A DNA stretch of 46,596 bases from Succinivibrionaceae bacterium (GCA_019420905.1 JAHZGH010000015.1:1-46596), one strand, 5' to 3'. Positions 25,955-34,301 are shown, numbered from the stretch's first letter. Made by a program: numbers and translations. The notes: generated by a model from the letters alone, not told the origin.

Positions 25955-26031
25955 TGGTCGGTGATATAGGATTTGAACCTACGACCCCCTCGTCCCTAAC
26001 GAGATGCGCTACCAGGCTGCGCTAATCACCG
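25955..26031 (-). tRNA. tRNA-Pro (anticodon AGG)
   Basis: The 77-base gene on the minus strand begins CGGTGATTAGCGCAG and ends ATCACCGACCA, so its acceptor matches the two TGG copies. The anticodon arm TCTCG/CGAGG (one T-G pair) holds loop TTAGGGA, giving anticodon AGG. The T arm is GTAGG-TTCAAAT-CCTAT with one G-T pair. All arms fold, CCA is encoded and a consensus promoter stands directly upstream, so it looks functional. An A34 tRNA-Pro is unusual in gammaproteobacteria, which normally use GGG. Confidence 0.93.
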
Positions 26032-26040
26032 ATGGCCTGC

Positions 26041-26069
26041 ATTATAGGTATAACCCTATGCTTTGTCAA
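26041..26069 (-). promoter_or_regulatory. Consensus promoter of tRNA-Pro(AGG)
   Basis: On the minus strand TTGACA (26064-26069), exactly 17 bases, TATAAT (26041-26046), then GCAGGCC as a GC-rich discriminator. This is a textbook stable-RNA promoter. Confidence 0.9.
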
Positions 26070-26325
26070 TATTTTTTTTGATTATTTTAACAAAAGGCTT
26101 ATGTATGCCTTTTATATAATATTTTTATTTATTTGCATCTGAGGCTGTCTTTAATTTTATAAAAGGAAATTTATTGTTCCTAAATCTTGTTTAATAACAA
26201 AAGAATGTATTAGATATAATTTTGATAAATTTTAATTTACCACTATATCTTCTAAGTCTCAGGCAAGCGAAAGCTGAAAAGTAATATAGATTAGTTTTAA
26301 AATTAAAAAAAATTTTTTCGAGATC

Positions 26326-26355
26326 TTGATCACATTTGAATTTTTGTGATATAGT
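26326..26355 (+). promoter_or_regulatory. Promoter of the candidate sRNA
   Basis: TTGATC (26326-26331), 18 bases, TATAGT (26350-26355). The expected start is near 26362, just ahead of the short transcript that ends at 26422. Confidence 0.58.
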
Positions 26356-26360
26356 TCACG
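26345..26360 (+). promoter_or_regulatory. CRP-like site over the sRNA -10
   Basis: TGTGATATAGTTCACG matches the CRP core TGTGA-N6-TCACA at 9 of 10 fixed positions. It covers the -10 box, where binding would repress. A second TCACA lies upstream at 26330-26334. Confidence 0.6.
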
Positions 26361-26361
26361 T

Positions 26362-26422
26362 ACTCCTTATGTTTGTTTGATTATTCATCCCCTAGACCTA
26401 ATAGGTTCAGGGGATTTTTTTT
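26362..26422 (+). ncRNA. Candidate small RNA of about 60 nt
   Basis: A promoter (26326-26355) is followed 34 bases after the -10 by a classic terminator: CCCCTAGACCT (26389-26399) pairs with AGGTTCAGGGG (26403-26413) with one mismatch and one wobble, then eight Ts (26415-26422). The predicted RNA has a 27-base unpaired U-rich 5' part (starting near ACTCCTTATG) and a stem with a U tail, the shape of Hfq-binding sRNAs. No ORF fits. The next gene starts 310 bases later, so this is not simply its leader. It does not match Spot 42, RyhB or other sRNAs that I know by sequence. Confidence 0.55.
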
Positions 26423-26746
26423 AGCTAAATCTTAATTTCAGCAATTTGTTTAAAGTTAAATTTACAATCAGCTTATAATTATTGAGAAATTTTTTAATCA
26501 TGGTTATATTGTTTATTAAGCAATATAATTTGCTGCTTAGTATATTTGTTAGGAAAATTTTTAAGCATAGTTATGCTGAAGATTGCTCTTAATTTAATAA
26601 ATTAAGCATTATTTAAAGATCTTAGCTAAAATATTACATGAATATTGAGTAGATGGCTGTAAACCAAATCTATTTAATAAAGCAGCCCCCGATTTAATAT
26701 CAGCGCAAGTAGGGGGTGCATTTTCATTTAGAGGATGTACCTGAAG
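26423..26746. other. Gap before the BON lipoprotein gene
   Basis: An AT-rich gap without a gene. Near its end a stem pairs GCAGCCCCC (26682-26690) with GGGGGTGC (26712-26719), one base bulged, ending 11 bases before the GAGG of the next gene. It could affect translation of that gene. Confidence 0.45.
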
Positions 26747-27529
26747 ATGATGAAAACAGTTTATAAGCGTTATGCCTTAGTATTAGCACTAAGTGCTGCT
26801 ATGCCATTAATGTTAAACGGCTGTATTACAGCAATGGTTGCCGGTGGTACTGCAGGAACCGCTGCAATTATTGGATCCGATAGTCGTACTGTAGACAGAC
26901 AGATGTATGATGAGCAAATTGAACAGGATGCGATCAATATTTTAACTAATGACAGAAGGCGTTCTGATAGCAAGGTTTTCCATGTAGAAGCTATTGCTGT
27001 TAATGGTAATTTGCTTTTGGCAGGCGAAACTACTGATACTGAATATTTAAATTGGTGTATTGGCGAGATTAAGAAGGTGCAGTATCTGCGCAAGGTTTAT
27101 AACTATGTACAGAATAAGCCGCCGGTATCATCCTCTGTAACAGCAAATGATGCATTTATAACTTCTAAGGTAAAATCAGCTTTGCTTTTTGGTGAAAAGA
27201 TTAATTCTGGCCGCTTTAAAGTATTTACTGAAGATTCCACTGTTTATCTTTTAGGCTACGTCACCAAAGACGAATCGGTACGAGCTATCAATCAAGTCCG
27301 CAAAATCAGCGGCGTGAAGAGAATCGTGCACATTTTTGATTATATGAGCACAACAGCGAATTCATCTTCACCAGTAACAGTTGTTAATGATAATTCCTCT
27401 TCAAGCGTTAAATATCAGCCGCAGACCTCTAGTACGTCTTATGCTCAGGAAGTACAGGGAAGTGTTGATAATGGCGGCGCTGTTTTGTTAGAGGATGACG
27501 ATTTATTAGCTCCAGCACAGGTCAATTAG
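26747..27529 (+). CDS. BON-domain outer-membrane lipoprotein, DolP/YraP-like
   Basis: A lipoprotein of 260 residues. The signal peptide ends in lipobox LNGC (Cys near 27), and TAMVAGGTAGTAAIIGSDSRTVDRQ follows as in DolP, whose segment GTAAIIGSDSRTVDRQ is typical. Two BON domains lie at about 60-115 and 125-195, with the glycine-centred cores LAGETTD and LLGYVTKDE. DolP (YraP) helps outer-membrane integrity in E. coli. This protein is about 70 residues longer, with a Ser/Thr/Asn-rich tail and an acidic end (LLEDDDLL). GAGG is at 26731-26734; ATGs at 26735, 26747 and 26750 are all in frame, and I prefer 26747 by spacing. The next gene follows after 12 bases. Confidence 0.83.
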   Translation: MMKTVYKRYALVLALSAAMPLMLNGCITAMVAGGTAGTAAIIGSDSRTVDRQMYDEQIEQDAINILTNDRRRSDSKVFHVEAIAVNGNLLLAGETTDTEYLNWCIGEIKKVQYLRKVYNYVQNKPPVSSSVTANDAFITSKVKSALLFGEKINSGRFKVFTEDSTVYLLGYVTKDESVRAINQVRKISGVKRIVHIFDYMSTTANSSSPVTVVNDNSSSSVKYQPQTSSTSYAQEVQGSVDNGGAVLLEDDDLLAPAQVN

Positions 27530-27541
27530 AGTAATACAATC

Positions 27542-29170
27542 ATGTCGCAAAGATCGTCGCTGTATTTTCTTGATGTTTGTCTGCCGAATGAAAACGAGCC
27601 GAACTTAAGTGTAGAGATGGGAATTTTACGCTGGTCAGCTAAGCGTGATGATCGCCCTGAAGTTTATGTGCACACTTATCTAAGGCCGCAGCTTATCAAT
27701 CGTGTTCGTTGGACTAATGTAGCTTCAATGGGTATTGATAAGCAGAAGATCGTTGACAATAAGAGGCTGCCGACTATCAGTGACATGATAGATGCCGATT
27801 TTCTTAAGTATCGGCATGTGGTTTGCTTTAATGCTGAATTAGAGCCATGGTCGAAGCTTACAGCTCAGTCATCTGAGGTTATAAGCATTACTTCTTTGTG
27901 GAAAGAAGTTTTTGCAAAGAATAAAAAAGCCTTAGAGTGTAATCACAGCTTAAATTCAATGCTTGAATTTTTAGGCATTCCTCAGCGTGATGATGATAAT
28001 AAGAATTTTCCGGCTCTTTTGTTAAGACTGCATGCAATGGCGGCTATGTGGTTTGTCTTAGATAATCTTAGAAATCCGGCAAATTCACGCAATATTAATT
28101 TTGCAAAGCAGTGCTCTTTTATCTGGCCTTTGCCTAAGTTTGAAGATCAATGGTTTGATAATAATCCGCAAAGCTTCAGTGACTTAAGTCAAGAGCAAAT
28201 AAAAGGCTTCTTTTCAAATAATTTATGTCTGCGCTTAAATTGGAATAATTTGAGCATGTATGCTCATGACTGGGTATATAACCGTCAGCAGCATTTTATA
28301 CAGTCAGATCTTGTCGGAGCAAAAGAGCTTGCAGATTATATCTTCAATAAGCTTTTAAGCTTCAGAGTAAAATTGTGGCTTCTGATTTTTTATGCCTTAT
28401 ATGAGCATAAGATTAATTATTCTCGAGAAATAGCATTAAAAGGCGGAAATTTTGAAGCTTTGTCATCGGCAATTAAGGAAAATTTCTCGCATTTTATTAT
28501 TGCGCATCTAGATGACTTTTTAAATGATAAGCAAAAGCTGCATTTAGTTTCATCATTAGTTTCTCAAAGTCTTGAGGAAAAAGACAAGGCCTCTTTTACT
28601 CATTATGATTTTTATGAGTGTGCGAAATCTGGACCAGATAAGCCTGTATATTTTTGCTACAGCTCAGGGCCTGAGCATACTAACTATAAATGTTTTTATG
28701 AGATCCGCGATGCTGTCCAGAATATTCGCTATAGACGCTATACCATTTATGGGCAGGGTGAAGATCGAGCCTTATGCGTAGATTTTGTAAACAAGGCCTT
28801 AAGAAGCTTTATGGCTGAAACTAAAAATCCTTTTTCATCTTTCTGGGTAACTCCAGAACTGAGATTATGGATACAATTTATTACAGGAATTTCTTGGGCT
28901 GATTATACTCGACCTACAAAGATGGGAGATGATCAGCAGATTTTGACCTATCGCCGTAATCTTGCGCATGTCATGGAAGAGGCAAATAGTAAATATTTGC
29001 AGAAGCTTAAACAAAACCTTGTTGAAGCAATTGAATCGATCAATAACAATGAAGGCTATGATATGCCGCCTAAATGTTTTAATTTTCAAGGTACTTCTAT
29101 TGAAATAGAAACTTGTAAGCGAAACAAAAAGGGCTTATTGAAGCGTTTGTTTAGCTTTTCATTAAATTAA
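27542..29170 (+). CDS. Uncharacterised 542-residue protein, possible degenerate exonuclease-like N-terminus
   Basis: I do not recognise this protein with certainty. The first 170 residues recall a DnaQ-type 3'-5' exonuclease fold: LYFLDVCLP (an Exo I-like strand where DxE is expected), HTYLRPQ, HVVCFNAELEPWSKL (Exo II-like HNAxFD position) and NFPALLLRLHAMAAMW (Exo III region). The catalytic acids are mostly missing, so if the fold is right it is probably inactive. The remaining 370 residues are helical and aromatic-rich without a motif I can name. There is no signal peptide. It is 12 bases after the BON lipoprotein gene and 36 before mepA, on the same strand, so co-transcription is likely. 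It does not align with SbcB beyond the first strands. Confidence 0.6.
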   Translation: MSQRSSLYFLDVCLPNENEPNLSVEMGILRWSAKRDDRPEVYVHTYLRPQLINRVRWTNVASMGIDKQKIVDNKRLPTISDMIDADFLKYRHVVCFNAELEPWSKLTAQSSEVISITSLWKEVFAKNKKALECNHSLNSMLEFLGIPQRDDDNKNFPALLLRLHAMAAMWFVLDNLRNPANSRNINFAKQCSFIWPLPKFEDQWFDNNPQSFSDLSQEQIKGFFSNNLCLRLNWNNLSMYAHDWVYNRQQHFIQSDLVGAKELADYIFNKLLSFRVKLWLLIFYALYEHKINYSREIALKGGNFEALSSAIKENFSHFIIAHLDDFLNDKQKLHLVSSLVSQSLEEKDKASFTHYDFYECAKSGPDKPVYFCYSSGPEHTNYKCFYEIRDAVQNIRYRRYTIYGQGEDRALCVDFVNKALRSFMAETKNPFSSFWVTPELRLWIQFITGISWADYTRPTKMGDDQQILTYRRNLAHVMEEANSKYLQKLKQNLVEAIESINNNEGYDMPPKCFNFQGTSIEIETCKRNKKGLLKRLFSFSLN

Positions 29171-29206
29171 AGTTCTGCGCTTAAAGCCTGGCGTATAGGT
29201 ATTCTT

Positions 29207-30001
29207 ATGAAATTTTTTCAAATAATTGAGGCATTATGCTTATTAGCTTTTGCCTCTTTTTCCGTTAATGCAGCAGAGATTTACGGCAGTTATGCAAATG
29301 GCTGTATCCGCGGAGCTCAGGAATTAAGGCCTGCTGATAATTTTCAAATTCAGGTATGGGGACAAGGGCGTAATTATGGCCATCCTGAATTGATATCTTA
29401 TGTAAATACATTAGCAAAAAGGGTTACGCATAATAAGTTGCCTAGTTTGTTAGTAGGAGATTTGTCCTTGCGCTATGGCGGACCTTTTGGAAAGGGCTCA
29501 TCTCATGGCAGTCATAATACAGGTCTTGATGTAGATATTTCCTTTGATTCATCAAGTCCAAGAAAAAGCTCTTACGAATTGTCTCATCCTAAGGACATAT
29601 ATTTGGTTGATTCTAAGCAAAGACCTACTAAAAATTTTGATATCAATAAAGTTAAGCTTATTTATTTAGCTGCAATTGACGACAGAGTTGAGCGTATTTT
29701 TGTAGCTCCAGGAATTAAGCGCGGCTTATGTCAAAGCTTTAAAGGAAAAGATCGTTCCTGGCTGTCAAAAATCAGGCCTTGGTTTGGTCATAGGGCTCAT
29801 ATGCATGTAAGGCTAAAATGTCCTAAAGACAGTCCTAACTGTATAGCTCAGGATCCTGTTCCTGCAGGAGACGGCTGCGGCTATGAATTAGCATCATGGT
29901 TTGAGCCTCCTAAGCCCGTTGCTAAAAGTCAGAAGCCTAAGACAGCTAAAAAGCCTAAGGTTCTGCCTGCACAGTGCAAGGCTGTGCTGCAGGGCAGATA
30001 A
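29207..30001 (+). CDS. mepA: Penicillin-insensitive murein endopeptidase
   Basis: A periplasmic LAS-type zinc peptidase that cuts peptidoglycan cross-links, 264 residues (E. coli MepA 274). A signal peptide ends near VNAAE. Zinc and catalytic residues are present: SSHGSHNTGLDVDISF (His and Asp, near 104-116) and GHRAHMHVRLKCP (HxH, near 196-203). Cysteines in GCIRG, GLCQSF, KCPKDSPNC and GDGCGY match the conserved disulfides. The C-terminal tail is rich in Lys and Pro (KPKTAKKPK). It seems to end the BON / 542-residue protein / mepA unit, an envelope-maintenance group. Confidence 0.95.
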   Translation: MKFFQIIEALCLLAFASFSVNAAEIYGSYANGCIRGAQELRPADNFQIQVWGQGRNYGHPELISYVNTLAKRVTHNKLPSLLVGDLSLRYGGPFGKGSSHGSHNTGLDVDISFDSSSPRKSSYELSHPKDIYLVDSKQRPTKNFDINKVKLIYLAAIDDRVERIFVAPGIKRGLCQSFKGKDRSWLSKIRPWFGHRAHMHVRLKCPKDSPNCIAQDPVPAGDGCGYELASWFEPPKPVAKSQKPKTAKKPKVLPAQCKAVLQGR

Positions 30002-30116
30002 AAGTTTTCTTATTAAGAAATAAGCTTAGATTTTCTTAGGTAAATATAAATTGAATATTTAGATTAATTGAAAGCTGCATATGCATAATTACAGCGTATA
30101 AATTATTTAAATAAAA

Positions 30117-30151
30117 TTTGTGGTGCAAAATAAAAAAAGCAGCACCACAAA
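30117..30151 (-). terminator. Terminator of the TRAP operon
   Basis: TTTGTGGTGC (30117-30126) and GCACCACAAA (30142-30151) form a perfect 10-bp stem; on the minus strand TTTTATTT follows. It lies 8 bases beyond the dctM stop. Confidence 0.8.
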
Positions 30152-30158
30152 TTAGTTT

Positions 30159-31442
30159 CTATTTATAGATAAGATCTGGTAAGAAGGTTATAAGGCTTGG
30201 TATAAAAACAAGAAGCAATTGTGCTAATAGCATTGAAAAAACAAATGGCAAAATAGCTACAGATAGTTTAGAAATGCTTGTTCCTGTAATGCCTTGCGCT
30301 ACAAATAAATTTACGCCTACAGGAGGAGTAATTAATCCAAGCTCAGTGCCAATTATAAGAATAATGCCAAAGTGGATCGGGGATACTCCTAATTCTGCTA
30401 ATATAGGAAGAAATAAAGGAGTGTAAATTAGGATCTGGGCTGCAGTTTCAATAAACATTCCTGATATTAATACCAATACTACAAAACAGCAAAGTATAAC
30501 TGTAGCATTATCAGTAACGGCAAGAATGGCTTTACCAATCATTGTAGGCACTTGCATCATTGTTGTATAGCGGGCAAAGGCAGTAGCAAAGCCTAGAATA
30601 ATAATTACCGTGCCTGTTGTAATTGCAGATTTAACGATAATTGGCACTATATCTTTTAGCTTTAGTTCCTTGTGAACAAAGAGACCGATTATAAAGGCGT
30701 AAATTACTGCAACTATTGAAGCCTCTGTTGCTGTAAAAAGGCCGCTGTAGATACCTCCTAAAATAATAATGGGAGTTAAAAGAGCCCAGATAGCTTCTTT
30801 AAAGGTTCTCCATACATTTGCAAGAGAAACCTTTTGCTGATCTCCTCTATAGCCTCTTTTTTTGGAAATAATATATACAATTATAATCAGACCACAGCCT
30901 ACGATGGCTCCGGGAATGAATCCTGCGGTAAATATTTCCCCAATTGATACTTCGGCCGTAACTGCATAAATAATCATTGGAATTGAAGGAGGAATTAAAA
31001 TACCCAAAGATCCAGAAGCTGATGTCAATGCTCCAGAAAATTCAGCACTATATCCTTTTCTAATCATAGAAGGAATCATCATTGAGCCGATGGCTGCTAC
31101 AGTAGCCGGAGAAGAGCCGGATATGGCGGCAAAGAACATACAGGCCATAACAGTGACAATTCCAAGACCTCCTGCGATATTGCCAATTAAGGAGGAGGCA
31201 AAATTTACAAGCCGCATTGACAGGCCGCCAGTTTCCATGAGAAAGCCTGTCAAAATAAACATTGGAATGGCAAGATAGGTATAGTTATCAAGGCCTGAAA
31301 AACACATCTGTGCTACAAAGCCTATGGGAATATCGCTTATAAAGAGGGCTCCGGTTATAGACAAGCCTATAGATATAGCAATTGGGAAACCAATCAATAG
31401 GGCAAAAACAAAAATGCCCATCATATAAAGAAAAGATTCCAT
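30159..31442 (-). CDS. dctM: TRAP transporter large permease DctM
   Basis: The 427-residue channel subunit of a tripartite ATP-independent periplasmic transporter, with about 12 membrane segments. Family marks are FALLIGFPIAISIGLS, AAISGSSPATVAAIGSMMIPSM, SGSLGILIPPSIPMIIYA and LGLITPPVGVNLFVA. It uses the sodium gradient to import an acid delivered by DctP. It starts two bases after dctQ with GGAG in the dctQ end, so the two membrane subunits are coupled. It belongs to a sugar-acid island, and its substrate is probably an aldonate or keto-aldonate, as for YiaMNO. Confidence 0.95.
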   Translation of the reverse strand: MESFLYMMGIFVFALLIGFPIAISIGLSITGALFISDIPIGFVAQMCFSGLDNYTYLAIPMFILTGFLMETGGLSMRLVNFASSLIGNIAGGLGIVTVMACMFFAAISGSSPATVAAIGSMMIPSMIRKGYSAEFSGALTSASGSLGILIPPSIPMIIYAVTAEVSIGEIFTAGFIPGAIVGCGLIIIVYIISKKRGYRGDQQKVSLANVWRTFKEAIWALLTPIIILGGIYSGLFTATEASIVAVIYAFIIGLFVHKELKLKDIVPIIVKSAITTGTVIIILGFATAFARYTTMMQVPTMIGKAILAVTDNATVILCCFVVLVLISGMFIETAAQILIYTPLFLPILAELGVSPIHFGIILIIGTELGLITPPVGVNLFVAQGITGTSISKLSVAILPFVFSMLLAQLLLVFIPSLITFLPDLIYK

Positions 31443-31444
31443 TT

Positions 31445-31942
31445 TTACTCCAAATTGTCTGTTTCTTTTTGTTTAGTGATTTTAGAAAAATCTTGGCCGA
31501 TATTTACAAGAACTCTCAGAGCCATAAGAGTAAAGGTGATAGGGATAATCAAATAAATTATGCCCATGTCATACTCAAGCACAGGTGTTGTGGTACCAAA
31601 GGCTTCTTCTGCTACTAAATAGCCTTCATAGGCAATTAAAAGATTAAATAAGCACCAGCTTATATTTACAAAAAAGTCTAAAAATAAACGTTTTTTGCCG
31701 TGTATAAAGTTATCAATAATTTCAACTCTTACGTGGCGGCGATGGGCAATTGCTAATGAGGCTGAGATGTAAACTAGGGCAATAAAAACATAGCGGGATA
31801 ACTCTTCGGTCCAATCTAGAGCAATGGGAATAATGCCAAAACGAGAGATAACCTGCAATGTGCCAAATAGAATCATCAGCGTAAATAAAACAACGGCTAT
31901 GCACTCTTCAGTTTTATTCCAAATGAAATATAAAACTTTCAT
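31445..31942 (-). CDS. dctQ: TRAP transporter small permease DctQ
   Basis: A 165-residue membrane protein with four hydrophobic segments. The family signature is DWTEELSRYVFIALVYIS followed by RRHVRVEIIDNF, which is the usual DctQ pattern. It partners DctM in the membrane. The ATG at 31940-31942 has GGAG six bases upstream; an upstream in-frame start would lack this. A terminator-like hairpin separates it from dctP. Confidence 0.93.
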   Translation of the reverse strand: MKVLYFIWNKTEECIAVVLFTLMILFGTLQVISRFGIIPIALDWTEELSRYVFIALVYISASLAIAHRRHVRVEIIDNFIHGKKRLFLDFFVNISWCLFNLLIAYEGYLVAEEAFGTTTPVLEYDMGIIYLIIPITFTLMALRVLVNIGQDFSKITKQKETDNLE

Positions 31943-31958
31943 ACAAGTCTCCAAAGCA

Positions 31959-31995
31959 CAAAAAAGGGTAATGATATAAAAAGTGCATTACCCTT
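31959..31995 (-). terminator. Intercistronic hairpin between dctP and dctQ
   Basis: AAGGGTAATG (31964-31973) and CATTACCCTT (31986-31995) pair perfectly over 10 bp. On the minus strand the stem runs into a T6 tract. It should stop or stabilise part of the dctP transcripts, so the binding protein is made in excess over the membrane subunits. Confidence 0.75.
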
Positions 31996-32006
31996 ATGTT
32001 TAATAA

Positions 32007-33029
32007 TTATTTACCAGAAGCAATATCTGCCTTTGCCTGCTCAATTGCCTCGTTTAATGACTTAAATAATTCGGCATTAACCTTATTTCCTTGAGCTGTA
32101 ACTTCTTCATAAGCTACTTTATGAATACGCTCTTTTTCAGCAGGATCAAGCACTGTTATCTGGACGCCGGCAGATTTAATTTCCTCAAGAGCTTCAGCAT
32201 CATCCTGCTCTACGGCCTCACGCATGTATTTTATGGCGATGTCTGAAGCTTCCTGCAGGACTTGCTGCTGCTTTGGGGTTAACTTGTCATACCATTTTTT
32301 GCCTACAACAAACACCACCCATTCATAGGCATGATCGGTTAAGGTTAAGTATTTTTGTACTTCATGAAGCTTGTTTGAGGATATATTCTTTAAAGGATTT
32401 TCCTGACCATCAATAACGCCTTGCTGCAGGGCAGAGAATACCTCGGAGAAAGCCATTGCAGTAGGGTTTGCACCTAATTTTCTAAAGGTGGCAATATGGC
32501 TTGGGTTTTGCATGACGCGAAGTTTGAGATCTTTAAAATCTTCAAGCTTAGTTATAGGCCTCTTATTATTAGTTACCTGGCGATATCCAAAGTTTCCATA
32601 TCCAAGGCCGACGAAACCTGCTTTATTTAATTTCTGTAACAGATCTTTACCCCACTTACCGTCTACAACGCGATTAGCAATGTCTACATTATCAAACAGA
32701 TACGGTAATGAAATAATAGAAAAGTCTTTTACAAAATTAGAAAGTACGGCAGGTCCAGGAAGGTTCATTTGTGCAATACCTACTTTGATGCTTTCTAAAA
32801 CTTCTTTATCGTTTCCAAGCTGAGTTGCAGGGTAGAGCTCAACCTCAATCTCGCCATTAGTTTTTTCTTCAACATATTTTTCAAAAAGACGCATGCCTCT
32901 TACTTCAAAGTGAGATTCAGGCACGCCTAAACCAACCTTCATAACATTGGCAGCTTGGACATTTGAAATGTGGAGACCAAAAATGCCGGCAGCTAAAGCT
33001 GCGGCTAATACAGATTTTTTTAAATTCAT
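32007..33029 (-). CDS. dctP: TRAP transporter solute-binding protein DctP
   Basis: The periplasmic binding protein, 340 residues. A Sec signal peptide ends at NVQA-ANV (near residue 28). DctP marks are LGVPESHFEVRGMRLF, YPATQLGNDKEVLESIKVG, LRVMQNPSHIATFRKLGA (the Arg that binds the substrate carboxylate, near 170) and FSALQQGVIDGQENP. The start ATG at 33027-33029 has AGGGG eight bases upstream. It is the first gene of dctP-dctQ-dctM. Its promoter carries a GntR-type operator that also occurs in front of the lactonase operon, so the imported acid probably feeds that pathway. Confidence 0.95.
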   Translation of the reverse strand: MNLKKSVLAAALAAGIFGLHISNVQAANVMKVGLGVPESHFEVRGMRLFEKYVEEKTNGEIEVELYPATQLGNDKEVLESIKVGIAQMNLPGPAVLSNFVKDFSIISLPYLFDNVDIANRVVDGKWGKDLLQKLNKAGFVGLGYGNFGYRQVTNNKRPITKLEDFKDLKLRVMQNPSHIATFRKLGANPTAMAFSEVFSALQQGVIDGQENPLKNISSNKLHEVQKYLTLTDHAYEWVVFVVGKKWYDKLTPKQQQVLQEASDIAIKYMREAVEQDDAEALEEIKSAGVQITVLDPAEKERIHKVAYEEVTAQGNKVNAELFKSLNEAIEQAKADIASGK

Positions 33030-33088
33030 ATACAAAGCCCCTTTAAAGCTTAATCAGATATTAAACAGCTACTCCTGTAGTTAGTTTG

Positions 33089-33113
33089 AGTATAAAAAAT
33101 CTGGTCATACAAG
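33089..33113 (-). promoter_or_regulatory. dctP promoter with GntR-type operator
   Basis: The -10 TATACT is at 33089-33094 on the minus strand. Six bases upstream lies CTGGTCATACAAG (33101-33113, plus-strand reading), which matches CTTGTAATACAAG at 11 of 13 positions and fits the FadR-family TNGTNNNACNA pattern. The site falls within the spacer, so bound regulator would block the polymerase. Confidence 0.6.
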
Positions 33114-33365
33114 ATTGTGATTTTTGTTGTAATTTTGAGAAAAATAAAAAGTTTTTTAAAGTAAAAAAATATATTTTTTATGATATTTATATGATTTATT
33201 AGAAAAAATTAAAAAATCTTAGTAAGCTGATGTTTGTATTACCAGTATTTAGCAAAGAGCATAAAAAAGCCCATAAATATATGGGCTTAAATAAAAAATT
33301 TAAGATAAAAATATAATAAGGATCAAAAATAAGTAAGCTTAAAGCGAGCTTAAGTTTTTATGCTA
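33114..33365. other. Gap between dctP promoter and GntR regulator 1
   Basis: No gene is seen here. Apart from the terminator at 33263-33288 it is AT-rich DNA without other recognisable sites. Confidence 0.5.
33263..33288 (-). terminator. Terminator of GntR regulator 1
   Basis: AAGCCCATA (33267-33275) and TATGGGCTT (33280-33288) form a 9-bp stem; on the minus strand TTTTTT follows. It lies 78 bases past the regulator's stop. Confidence 0.8.
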
Positions 33366-34097
33366 TTAAGGGCGGAATATATCTATATAATCAGGCAGAT
33401 CTTCTTTAAATAAAATATTGACGCTGTCCATAAGAATGTCTTGCATGACGAATTTGGCTTTTTTTGCATCCTGAATGCGAATTGCATCGATAAGCTGCTT
33501 GTGCTTATTTAATGAAGTCGCAAAATCATCACGCGAGCCTGGCAGAGTAAAGTCTATAGACATAACAGAGGTTTTTAGAATTAAATTGCCTACTACATTG
33601 CAAAAAGGATTATGCGCTACCTTAAATAGAAGGGCATGCATGCCTACATCACCTTTTTTAAATTCGGCCGTGTCATTATTGTCAAAGCCTCTTTTCATTA
33701 TTTTATAGCATTCATTAAGTTCATTCAGCTCAGCTATAGAGCAGCGCAAAGCGGCTAATGCACAGATAGAAGGCTCAAAGGTCAAGCGAATAAAGAGAAT
33801 ATAATGAAATACCTCTGTTCTTGAGATGTTTTCTCTGATTACATTTAAAATATCCGTATCAAACCAGTCCCAATTTTCTATAGGCATGATCTGAGCCTTT
33901 TTTTTAGATTGCTTTAAAATAATGCCTTTTGCGTCTAAGACACTTAAAACAGAGCGAATAGTAGAGCGGGAAACGCCGTATTCTGCAGATAAATTATTCT
34001 CACTTGGTAAAAGGTTCTGCTTGTACTCACCTAAAATGATTTTTTTTAATAGAGCTTTTAAGGTTATTTTAAACGCATCTTGAGGAATATCTGCCAT
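33366..34097 (-). CDS. FadR-subfamily GntR regulator 1
   Basis: A 243-residue transcription factor with an N-terminal winged helix (about 10-75; LPSENNLSAEYGVSRSTIR and DAKGIILKQ) and a C-terminal all-helical FCD ligand domain (RLTFEPSICALAAL, GDVGMHALLFKVAHNP, HKQLIDAI) with the usual Asp and His metal/ligand positions. FadR-type GntR proteins are mostly repressors released by a carboxylic acid. It is clearly paralogous to the regulator at 39570 (shared NPIxNWxW, RxTFEP, NPF, IDAIRI-xDxxxA and a C-terminal PxYIxIF). The ATG at 34095-34097 has AGGA eight bases upstream. It lies between the TRAP and the symporter-catabolic operons and probably controls one or both. Confidence 0.9.
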   Translation of the reverse strand: MADIPQDAFKITLKALLKKIILGEYKQNLLPSENNLSAEYGVSRSTIRSVLSVLDAKGIILKQSKKKAQIMPIENWDWFDTDILNVIRENISRTEVFHYILFIRLTFEPSICALAALRCSIAELNELNECYKIMKRGFDNNDTAEFKKGDVGMHALLFKVAHNPFCNVVGNLILKTSVMSIDFTLPGSRDDFATSLNKHKQLIDAIRIQDAKKAKFVMQDILMDSVNILFKEDLPDYIDIFRP

Positions 34098-34252
34098 AGC
34101 TAAGGTCCTGTATCTGTTTTGTTTAATTATAAAAAATATTTTGATTTTGGTATATAAAGGGAAAATAAACATTTTTGAAAATGTGAGAAATAGGAGGCAT
34201 AAGGAGAGCCTCGCTATGGGCAGGATATTTATTTTAAAGTTAGGGCCTGCAA

Positions 34253-34286
34253 TGATTGAGCAGTGTGATATTTACCTGCTCAATCA
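34253..34286 (-). terminator. Hairpin after the symporter gene
   Basis: TGATTGAGCAG (34253-34263) and CTGCTCAATCA (34276-34286) form a perfect 11-bp stem, 16 bases past the symporter stop. There is no T-run on the minus strand, so it may be a Rho-independent end only in part or a stability element. Confidence 0.5.
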
Positions 34287-34301
34287 ATAAGTATATTAGA
34301 T

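Noticed and set aside
27542..29170. Exonuclease I (SbcB)
   Set aside because: Only the first strands recall an exonuclease; length, C-terminal half and catalytic acids do not match SbcB.
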